Part shown: one piece after another, positions 1 to 5,880 of the stretch
Layout of the letters: every line of letters starts with the position of its first letter
Position numbering within the stretch: position 1 is the first letter of the stretch
Assembly (NCBI GenBank): GCA_947461915.1
Contig: CANHNG010000116.1
Coordinates: 1-6,202 of the forward strand
DNA: 6,202 bases
Source: Flavobacteriaceae bacterium
Lineage (GTDB): Bacteria > Bacteroidota > Bacteroidia > Flavobacteriales > Flavobacteriaceae
Direction of reading: 5' to 3'
The notes under the pieces: generated by a model
Seen by the model: the letters and a program-made list of their open reading frames with translations, nothing else
Databases searched by the model: none
What the model was told of the DNA's origin: nothing
Made by a program: the position numbers and the translations under genes

Positions 1-1818
1 ATGATTTCTGGCTTGAATTATTTTTTGAAACAACAAGAAATTAAGATTGTCATCTTCGGCAACTAAAATGGTTCCTACTCCAGTTCCTTTAGAAACTTCA
101 GCACTGTTTAAGGATTTCTCAATACTCTTTGGTTCTTTGTCATATCGTAACGGAATAGAGAATGAAAAAACAGACCCTTTATTAACTGCAGATTTTAAAG
201 TGATTGCACCTCCCATCATTTCGACATAGGCCTTAGAAATAGCCAGTCCTAAACCTAAACCACCGGCTTGTATAGAAATATCACTGTCAACTCTTTTGAA
301 ACGATCAAAGATATATTTGTGCTTTTTTTCATCTATCCCAAGTCCAGTATCCTCTACTTTGAATATAATTTTTTTATTTTTTTTATCAATTTCATATCCG
401 AAAGCAACATGTCCTTTTTCAGTGAATTTAATAGCATTTGTCACTAAATTTACCAAAACTTGACTTAATTTAGTTCCATCCACTATAATATCCTGCGCTG
501 CAGGATGAATACTTTTTATGATCTCGAAATCTATTTTTTTAGATTTAGAAATAGTAACTTTTATAGTATCATACAATTCATCGATAAATGACTCTAAATT
601 AAGGGTGGTAAAATTAGGGATTACTTGATTTGATTCAATTTTAGACATTTCGATAAGATCGTCAATAATCGAAACCAAATTAGCCCCACTCTTCTGAATA
701 ATTTTTAAATATTCTAACTTTTCATTTTTGTCTAATTTGGTATTAATCAGTAAATCAGCAAAACCATTAATGGCATTCATTGGAGTCCTGATCTCGTGCG
801 ACAAATTAGCCAAAAAAGAGGATTTAAGCTTATCGCTTTCTTCGGCTTTTAGCTTCGCATTTATCAATTCTTTTTTCTGTTTGTTATTTTCTTCAAAAAG
901 GTTGCCTATGGATCTAAATTCTCCCGTGGTCAATTTCAATTTTTGTATTGCTTTCCTATTTCCGGTTTGCAGAATTCTTGTGATTAAATCCAGTGGATTA
1001 TAGATCCATTTTCTAACATAAATAAAATTAATAACCAAGTTGATGAAAAAAGCGATAAAAATTAGGTACAAAATATTTAACATGTTTTCGAAATAAACCT
1101 CAAAATTTCTTTTGAAAAATAATTTATTTACTACTTTGCCTTCATTGTCTTTAAGTACTATTTGGCTATAAATATGATGTTGCTCATAATCCTCTTTTTT
1201 AACATTTTCAATAAATTTGACCTCTGAATTAGTTAATTTTTCTATTTTTTGGAAGAAATTTTTATCTAAAAGTCGCGCCACAAAAAAATAACCTGAAGAC
1301 TTCGTATTCTTTTTAAATGGATCATTTGATGGATGAATTGAGGCACCAAAAACTTCAATAATACCCTCCGGAATTTTCAAATAAAACCTACTCAACCTAG
1401 ATTTATTGAGTTGTTTCATTGCATTTTTCGGAATGAAATCAATTGATTTTATTTGTGGAGAAGCTACTCGGATTATAAAATTCCCTTCTAAATCATAAGT
1501 CCCCATGTAATCAACACCATAAATATCTAGCTCACTCCCAATGGTTTTATTATACCAACTCGTATCTCTTGTTTTCATGAACCATACGAATTCATCCCAG
1601 TTCGAATCGTTAATTATGGCAACGTTAATAGGTTTAGAATCTAAAATCAATAAATTATTTAATTCTCTTTCGAATTGCTCATTCGAGGCATTGTAAACTT
1701 GTTTTTTAACCCTATTAGTATAGGTATAAAGTCCGAAATAGAGCCCCACAAAAAAAATACTGGATGATAAACTCAAAAATAAAATCTTGGGATAGGTACT
1801 TTTAAATAGCATTTTCAT
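1..1818 (-). CDS. Hybrid sensor histidine kinase with CHASE4-like sensor (C-terminus cut by window edge)
   Basis: A frame open from the ATG at 1818 to base 1 gives 606 residues without a stop. Seen in order: a transmembrane helix near residues 10-30; a periplasmic region of about 215 residues with a CHASE4-like W-D pair (W74, D75); a second helix at about 246-268; a HAMP-like linker to about 318; the HisKA H-box LSHEIRTPMNA with phospho-acceptor His341; an N-box around N457/N461; a G1 box DTGLG at 490-494; and a glycine-rich G2 box from 519. After a short linker, I-L-V-A-E-D-D (584-590) begins a receiver domain whose phospho-accepting aspartate lies outside the window. The protein should sense a periplasmic signal, autophosphorylate on His341 and pass phosphate to its own receiver. 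The start is ambiguous between Met1 and Met3 because no clear Shine-Dalgarno sequence is present. It is transcribed away from the ApbE gene. Ligand and output partner cannot be told from this window. The family call is firm; the CHASE4 label is less certain. Confidence 0.93.
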   Translation of the reverse strand, partial: MKMLFKSTYPKILFLSLSSSIFFVGLYFGLYTYTNRVKKQVYNASNEQFERELNNLLILDSKPINVAIINDSNWDEFVWFMKTRDTSWYNKTIGSELDIYGVDYMGTYDLEGNFIIRVASPQIKSIDFIPKNAMKQLNKSRLSRFYLKIPEGIIEVFGASIHPSNDPFKKNTKSSGYFFVARLLDKNFFQKIEKLTNSEVKFIENVKKEDYEQHHIYSQIVLKDNEGKVVNKLFFKRNFEVYFENMLNILYLIFIAFFINLVINFIYVRKWIYNPLDLITRILQTGNRKAIQKLKLTTGEFRSIGNLFEENNKQKKELINAKLKAEESDKLKSSFLANLSHEIRTPMNAINGFADLLINTKLDKNEKLEYLKIIQKSGANLVSIIDDLIEMSKIESNQVIPNFTTLNLESFIDELYDTIKVTISKSKKIDFEIIKSIHPAAQDIIVDGTKLSQVLVNLVTNAIKFTEKGHVAFGYEIDKKNKKIIFKVEDTGLGIDEKKHKYIFDRFKRVDSDISIQAGGLGLGLAISKAYVEMMGGAITLKSAVNKGSVFSFSIPLRYDKEPKSIEKSLNSAEVSKGTGVGTILVAEDDNLNFLLFQKIIQARNH

Positions 1819-2063
1819 TTTTAAATCATGTTGCTTAAGTCTTTGATAAAAATAGCATTAATATAGCTTTTGCGAATATAATTTAAAAAAAAATATTTCG
1901 AACCAAATCCTATTATTAAATTAGTTTTTCTCCGATTAAACTTTCGAAAAATACATACTATCTTCTAAATCAGTCAAATTTTTTTCAATAATTACAATTT
2001 TTAAAACTTGAACCCACCACGGAAAATAATATCTTTACGAATGACAAAAAAGCTTGAGAACTC
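1819..2063. other. Divergent intergenic region
   Basis: This 245-base AT-rich region separates the divergent kinase and ApbE genes and must hold the promoters for both. A plausible promoter for the plus-strand gene is listed separately. For the kinase, only weak one-mismatch matches to the flavobacterial TAnnTTTG box were found on the minus strand, so no site is called. TTCGAA occurs twice (1897-1902 and 1943-1948), but this word is common in the AT-rich sequence here. No tRNA, riboswitch-like structure or additional coding frame was recognised. Confidence 0.6.
2008..2037 (+). promoter_or_regulatory. Candidate Bacteroidota-type promoter for the ApbE gene
   Basis: TTG at 2008-2010 is followed after 19 bases by TATCTTTA at 2030-2037. 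This matches the flavobacterial -33 TTG and -7 TAnnTTTG elements except for the last base (A instead of G), and the spacing is in the usual range. Transcription would then begin near 2042-2045, leaving a 5' leader of about 20 bases before the ATG at 2064. In such AT-rich DNA a match of this quality can arise by chance, so the call is tentative. Confidence 0.35.
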
Positions 2064-3068
2064 ATGAGAACAATCCTTTTTACAATTAGTTTTATTCTAT
2101 TTTATTCGGTATCATATGCACAACAAGAACCTATTAAAGTCGAAGGAAACGCCCAAGGAACAACCTATCATATCACTTATTTTGATAAACAAAATAGAAA
2201 TCTGCAACCTGAAATTGAAAAAATATTAGCCGATTTTGACCAATCGGTGTCAACCTATATTCCTACTTCTATTATATCAAGAATCAATTCCAATCAAAAA
2301 AATGTAATCGTTGATAAATACTTTAAAGCTTGTTTCAATAAGGCCAAAGAAGTTTGGAAAAATACCAATGGCGCTTTTGACCCCACAGTCTATCCATTGG
2401 TAAATGCTTGGGGTTTTGGACCCGGAAAAAAGCAAAAAATAGAGAAAGAAAAAATTGACAGTATGCTTCAATTTGTCGGATTTCAATTAATCAAATTAAA
2501 AGGCAACCGAATTGTCAAAAAAGACCCACGTGTAGCCTTAGATTTTAACGCCTTTGCCCAAGGCTATTCCGTTGACGTGGTTTCTGAATTTTTAAATTCC
2601 AAGGAAATCACTGCTTACATCGTAGAAATTGGCGGTGAAGTTTATGCCAAAGGCCAAAAACCTGATGGCAAGTATTGGACTATTGGGATAGAAAAACCCA
2701 TTGACAACAAAGAATCCGGAAACCCACTAAAGGCAATTGTAAAACTTAAAAATCTAGCCATTGCAACATCCGGAAATTACCGCAGATTTACAATTGAGGA
2801 TGGAGCAAAATATGCCCATCACATCGATCCAAAAACAGGGTACCCTACAAAAAATAACTTGTTAAGTGCTTCTGTATTTGCCAAAGAATGCATTTCATCC
2901 GATGCCAATGCCACCGGTATTTTAGTGATGGGACTCGAAAAATCGAAAGTGTTTTTACAGAAACACCCAGAATTACAAGCTTATTTAATTTATTCGGATG
3001 ACAAAGGAAATTATCAGGTTTACGAAACCACTGGCTTAAAATCAATTGTTTCGGATGCTGAAGAATAA
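2064..3068 (+). CDS. apbE: FAD:protein FMN transferase, ApbE family, secreted
   Basis: ApbE enzymes transfer FMN from FAD to a threonine or serine in Dxx(S/T)GAT-type motifs of extracytosolic proteins, in a Mg2+-dependent reaction. The 334 residues are a normal family length. Seen: a signal peptide with likely cleavage after SVSYA (residue 19) and no lipobox cysteine, so a soluble periplasmic enzyme rather than a lipoprotein; GAFDPTVYPLVNAWGFGP at 103-120; the central FAQGYSVD stretch at 164-171, where many relatives have GGIAKGYAVD; EIGGEVYAKG at 188-197; the signature HHIDPKTGYP at 252-261; and SSDANATG at 278-285, with D280 and T284 at the expected metal-site positions. The start is preceded by an A-rich leader rather than a strong Shine-Dalgarno site, as is usual in the phylum. 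The gene converges on one for a DUF2271 protein that carries a matching target motif, making that neighbour a likely substrate. No nqr or rnf genes are visible here. A housekeeping role on Na+-NQR encoded elsewhere remains possible. Confidence 0.93.
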   Translation: MRTILFTISFILFYSVSYAQQEPIKVEGNAQGTTYHITYFDKQNRNLQPEIEKILADFDQSVSTYIPTSIISRINSNQKNVIVDKYFKACFNKAKEVWKNTNGAFDPTVYPLVNAWGFGPGKKQKIEKEKIDSMLQFVGFQLIKLKGNRIVKKDPRVALDFNAFAQGYSVDVVSEFLNSKEITAYIVEIGGEVYAKGQKPDGKYWTIGIEKPIDNKESGNPLKAIVKLKNLAIATSGNYRRFTIEDGAKYAHHIDPKTGYPTKNNLLSASVFAKECISSDANATGILVMGLEKSKVFLQKHPELQAYLIYSDDKGNYQVYETTGLKSIVSDAEE

Positions 3069-3097
3069 AAAAAGCATCAACCAATGGATGATGCTTT
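3067..3097 (-). terminator. Intrinsic terminator between convergent genes
   Basis: A perfect 9-bp stem (AAAGCATCA at 3071-3079 with TGATGCTTT at 3089-3097) encloses a 9-base loop. On the minus strand the stem is followed by a run of seven U (the A-run at 3067-3073, which overlaps the stem base). It lies 24 bases beyond the stop of the DUF2271 gene and so should end the minus-strand cluster. It sits directly after the ApbE stop codon. The plus-strand transcript lacks a good U-tract beyond the stem, so termination in that direction would be weaker. Confidence 0.75.
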
Positions 3098-3121
3098 GAT
3101 AAGATTACGGGATTGAAAATA

Positions 3122-4021
3122 CTATTTATCTAAAATTACCTTATAGCTTGAACTTCCCTCATCATTGGAAACATTGACAATATAAGTTCCGTTTTCCAAA
3201 CTAGAAAGATTAATACTTTTAGTCGTTCCGGCTGTCATCACCATTTCTTTTTCATCATACACCACCTGACCAAGAACATTCGCTATTTTGATACTCTTAA
3301 TTTCATTTTTGAAATCAATATTGAATATCCCTTGAGTTGGATTTGGAGAAATAACCACTTGAGTATTTGGGGAAACATTATCAGCAACACCGAGTCCAGT
3401 AGCAACCCAATCCATTACTATAGTATTCATATAAGTATCTCCAATAGCTGTCGTTTTTGCCGATAAAGGACCTTTTGTAAAAGAATAACTAGAAATAGTA
3501 TTATGATAATTATCAGAACCACTATCATACCATGAACTTTCTACCCATACCTTATATACACCGTCAGCTACAGTTGTACCATTAGTATCTTTTCCATCCC
3601 AAGTAATTGTTTTTGTTCCAAAAGCTGTAGGTCTTATAGCTCCCGTAGGAAAAACCCCTGAAGTTGTCGCTGTTGATGTACAAGTTGCTCCTGTTATAGC
3701 ATCTGTAACATTACAAGCTGCTTGTAAAGCATTACCTAAAGCTGATCCAATTGGAGCTACTCCACCGGATTTAACCATCCATGTTGGCAAATGATCTTTA
3801 GTAACCGTTCCAACAAAACGATATTTTGTTTTTATAAAAGTCCCTGTACTATTTTCAATCCAAACCGCTAAAATATTCTTTATACCTTGATTTGGTAAGG
3901 GGTTTGTGGGTTGGGGTTGATTGTAAGTAAACGTTAAAGTACCCGCTGTCTGAGCAATACTATTTATTGAAAAAAATAGAATCAACACAATTCCAGAAAA
4001 AGTATTTAATTTTGATTTCAT
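3122..4021 (-). CDS. DUF2271 protein with T9SS type A sorting domain; putative covalent flavoprotein
   Basis: The 299-residue product has a signal peptide (hydrophobic core about 10-21, likely cleavage after SIA, residue 23). A DUF2271-like domain covers about 26-185: LAVWIENSTGTFIKT (51-65), DAITGAT (107-113), ITWDGKDTNG (139-148) and DGVYKVWVESSW (153-164). A C-terminal type A sorting domain (about 222-299) begins VVISPNPTQGIF, contains VLGQVVY and LENGTYIVNV, and ends in a basic tail. The T9SS normally carries such proteins across the outer membrane and removes the domain, so the mature protein is expected on the surface or released. DAITGAT fits the ApbE target motif Dxx(S/T)GAT, which would place FMN on Thr113. 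Cys103 and Cys114 bracket the motif. It is the last gene of the cluster, 18 bases after the YceI gene, and converges with apbE. The DUF2271 assignment rests on recognised motifs, not on a profile search. The domain's biochemical function is unknown to me. Confidence 0.88.
   Translation of the reverse strand: MKSKLNTFSGIVLILFFSINSIAQTAGTLTFTYNQPQPTNPLPNQGIKNILAVWIENSTGTFIKTKYRFVGTVTKDHLPTWMVKSGGVAPIGSALGNALQAACNVTDAITGATCTSTATTSGVFPTGAIRPTAFGTKTITWDGKDTNGTTVADGVYKVWVESSWYDSGSDNYHNTISSYSFTKGPLSAKTTAIGDTYMNTIVMDWVATGLGVADNVSPNTQVVISPNPTQGIFNIDFKNEIKSIKIANVLGQVVYDEKEMVMTAGTTKSINLSSLENGTYIVNVSNDEGSSSYKVILDK
3683..3703 (-). other. Predicted FMN attachment motif (DAITGAT) in the DUF2271 protein
   Basis: Codons for D107-A-I-T-G-A-T113 match Dxx(S/T)GAT, the motif recognised by ApbE flavin transferases in NqrB, NqrC, RnfG and FMN-binding domains. 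The last threonine (Thr113, codon 3683-3685) would be the esterified residue. The following residues C-T-S resemble the xTS that often follows the motif in FMN-binding domains. The match is exact. Whether modification occurs is inferred from the motif and the neighbouring apbE gene. Confidence 0.65.
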
Positions 4022-4039
4022 AATATAATTTTTTTTATC

Positions 4040-4585
4040 TTATTTATTTTCAAGCACTAAATTGATTCCAATCTTGATATCTTCAGCGATTTTACTTTTA
4101 ACTAAACTGGGGATTTCGATAGCGTAATCTTTGGCTTTGACAATCAAATTGCTTGTTGCTGTAATCTTTCCGGTATTCGCAACAAGGGTTATTTTGGTTT
4201 TAATCTTTTTAGTAACTCCGTGTATATTCAAATCCCCTTCTAGATCAAAATCTGTTTTTTTAGAGGTTATTTTTGAGGCATCAAAATTTACAATTTTCCC
4301 CTTGAAGGTCGCCTTAGGAAATTTGGAAGATTCCATATAATTTTCATTAAAATGTTCCTCCATTAATGGTGCTTTAAACTTGAATGCTTTAATTAAAGCC
4401 AAGGCTGCAAGATCTCCGGTTGATTTATCCAAAATAGCAGAAACCGTATTGTTTTTCGCTGCAATTTCCTCGAAGGCAGGCATGGATGCCTCAAATTTTA
4501 TTTCACCCGTACGGGTCATCATTTTTTGTGCAAAACCGAATGTGCTTAAAAACACACAACTGAGTATGAAAATATTCTTTTTCAT
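4040..4585 (-). CDS. YceI-family periplasmic protein
   Basis: The 181-residue product has a signal peptide with likely cleavage after FGFA (residue 19), giving a periplasmic protein of about 160 residues. YceI hallmarks are clear: LMEEHFNENYMESSKFPKAT at 74-93, FKGKIVNFDAS at 94-104, and GDLNIHGVTKKI at 117-128. YceI proteins form a lipocalin-like beta-barrel; characterised members bind polyisoprenoid or isoprenoid-quinone-like molecules. A typical family N-terminus with a W-x-(V/I)-D-x-x-H-S motif is not evident; instead the mature part begins MMTRTGEIKFEASMP, so it belongs to a divergent subgroup. It lies 12 bases after the cytochrome gene and 18 before the DUF2271 gene, in one probable operon. 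A role as a lipid-soluble electron-carrier or isoprenoid-binding partner of the neighbouring cytochrome is possible but unproven. Confidence 0.9.
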   Translation of the reverse strand: MKKNIFILSCVFLSTFGFAQKMMTRTGEIKFEASMPAFEEIAAKNNTVSAILDKSTGDLAALALIKAFKFKAPLMEEHFNENYMESSKFPKATFKGKIVNFDASKITSKKTDFDLEGDLNIHGVTKKIKTKITLVANTGKITATSNLIVKAKDYAIEIPSLVKSKIAEDIKIGINLVLENK

Positions 4586-4597
4586 TTTTTATGAATT

Positions 4598-4960
4598 TTA
4601 ATTTTCAGGGTAATCTTGAGTTTGCCAAAGTTTGAACATATCTACTGTACAATCAGGCATTCTTCCTGATTGTGGCATAATCTTGTCTTTGCCATAAAAA
4701 CATTCTTCTGGTTTGTCTATTAAACATATTAAATCGTTGTCTATAATTGCGGCTTTAACTTGTTCATAAGTTTCTAAAGGAATCCTCGGAGAATTATTTT
4801 GATTGTGACAACCCGCGCAAGTTGAACGAACTATAGGTCCAATATTTGCATTAAAGGTAGGTTTAGCAACATACGAAATATCACAATATGTAGTTGACTC
4901 ACAAGAAGTTAAAATAGAACTAATGGTCAATATCATTAAAAATACTATTACTTTTTTCAT
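4598..4960 (-). CDS. Monohaem c-type cytochrome lipoprotein
   Basis: The 120-residue product begins with a lipoprotein signal peptide ending in the lipobox LTSC (Cys20 would be lipidated). A single haem c attachment site C-A-G-C-H lies at residues 48-52, just after IGPIVRST. The stretch KIMPQSGRMPDC (93-104) supplies Met95 or Met101 as possible distal axial ligand, and L-W at 111-112 fits the closing helix of small cytochrome c domains. Four further cysteines (26, 79, 87, 104) are outside the lipobox and haem motif, which is unusual and could form two disulfides. The gap to the upstream DUF5777 gene is 19 bases and to the downstream YceI gene 12 bases. No acidic Bacteroidota surface-export signal follows Cys20, so a periplasm-facing location is favoured. 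Its role is presumably electron transfer; the partner is not known. Confidence 0.88.
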   Translation of the reverse strand: MKKVIVFLMILTISSILTSCESTTYCDISYVAKPTFNANIGPIVRSTCAGCHNQNNSPRIPLETYEQVKAAIIDNDLICLIDKPEECFYGKDKIMPQSGRMPDCTVDMFKLWQTQDYPEN

Positions 4961-4979
4961 GTTTAATTATTTTATTTAT

Positions 4980-5849
4980 TTAAAAAACTCTGTACATATT
5001 AAATCCGAAATAAATGCTCCCACCATTCCAATCGCCCATGGTGTTTGAATAAACTGCAACATCATTCATAGGCTGGCTATTGGATAATACCAATTGAAAA
5101 ACATGCCCCCCTGTCTCAATGTCCAATCCCAGAGTTAGCGGATTATGATAGGATGATGTAAAACCTTCCGGAGTTCCTACTCGGGCTGCATATTCTAAAT
5201 TTACACTCATACGTTTGGCTACTTTATATCTGGCACCAGATCCAATAAAAAATTGATCTTTTTGCTCTAATCCGTATTCATATAAATTTTTGTGTAAATA
5301 AACTGGTGTTACTTCAAGTGAAAAAGAATCGGAAAATTTTCTTGAAATCAACAATTGAGTAGTATAAGCCAAACGGTGATTGAATTTTACCCCTGGATTT
5401 GCCGCTTTTTTTAATTCACTGTTAATATCCATTGTATTGTAACCTACAATAGTTACCGGAAAACCACTTATTTCTTGATTGGCCAGCTTGTATTTCGCGG
5501 TCAACTCATAAGTTTTATGGTAAGTCTGCCTTGAAGCACCCAAAGACAACCAGTCGCTAACTCCATAGATTCCCCCAAATTTTGTTAAAGCATTATCCAA
5601 TCCGAAAAAATTATCGAATCCATTTGTCAAGTCACCAAAACGATGAGATACAAGCATATACCATTCTCCCTTGGCTGTTAATTTTGTGGATTGCATGTTA
5701 CAAATTTGCAAGCCTTTGAAGGCAGAAGTTTCGATTTCTTTAACATCTGACTTTTCAGCGTCTAGTTGATTCAACAAATCATCTTGCGCAGAGGCGAAGC
5801 CAATGACAAAAAAAACCAATACAAAAGTTAAAAATTTTCTCATTTTCAT
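4980..5849 (-). CDS. DUF5777-like outer-membrane beta-barrel protein
   Basis: The 289-residue product has a signal peptide with likely cleavage after FASA (residue 21). The mature part is rich in alternating polar/hydrophobic and aromatic stretches typical of beta-strands (for example around WYMLVSHRFG, TTQLLISRKF, FFIGSGARYKVAKRMSVNLEYAARVG). It ends in YFGFNMYRVF, a terminal phenylalanine strand of the kind used for outer-membrane insertion. The pattern fits the Bacteroidota DUF5777 beta-barrel family, assigned here from memory of sequence style, so the exact family is less certain than the barrel topology. A short helical segment (about 23-40) precedes the first strand. Met1 and Met3 are both possible starts. 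It lies between the OB-fold gene (31-base gap) and the cytochrome gene (19-base gap). No catalytic motif or haem site is seen. It could be a porin or an outer-membrane partner for its redox neighbours. Confidence 0.82.
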   Translation of the reverse strand: MKMRKFLTFVLVFFVIGFASAQDDLLNQLDAEKSDVKEIETSAFKGLQICNMQSTKLTAKGEWYMLVSHRFGDLTNGFDNFFGLDNALTKFGGIYGVSDWLSLGASRQTYHKTYELTAKYKLANQEISGFPVTIVGYNTMDINSELKKAANPGVKFNHRLAYTTQLLISRKFSDSFSLEVTPVYLHKNLYEYGLEQKDQFFIGSGARYKVAKRMSVNLEYAARVGTPEGFTSSYHNPLTLGLDIETGGHVFQLVLSNSQPMNDVAVYSNTMGDWNGGSIYFGFNMYRVF

Positions 5850-5880
5850 TTAATTTAAATTGTGAATTTTTTGTTTGAAT

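Noticed and set aside
47..229. A 60-codon plus-strand frame opposite the end of the kinase catalytic domain.
   Set aside because: The opposite strand encodes clear HATPase and receiver residues here, and the plus-strand product matches no recognised family.
728..1003. A 91-codon plus-strand frame antisense to the kinase.
   Set aside because: It lies opposite the H-box and HAMP region of a well-supported gene and its product has low-complexity S/L/F-rich composition typical of an antisense shadow.
1897..1948. Two TTCGAA palindromes 46 bases apart (centre to centre) in the divergent intergenic region, as possible operator sites.
   Set aside because: The flanks do not match, and similar TTCGAA or TTTCGAAT words also occur inside nearby genes, so they are not distinctive in this composition.
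2041..2067. A nine-codon frame (M-T-K-K-L-E-N-S-stop) whose TGA overlaps the apbE ATG, like a leader peptide with translational coupling.
   Set aside because: The candidate promoter would start transcription at or just after its ATG, there is no ribosome binding site, and so short a frame can easily occur by chance.
2845..3084. A 79-codon minus-strand frame overlapping the 3' end of apbE and the terminator hairpin.
   Set aside because: It is antisense to conserved ApbE motifs and runs through the terminator; no family resemblance or ribosome binding site was seen.
4131..4601. Two plus-strand frames (69 and 73 codons) opposite the YceI gene.
   Set aside because: Both are antisense shadows of a gene with clear family motifs and signal peptide.
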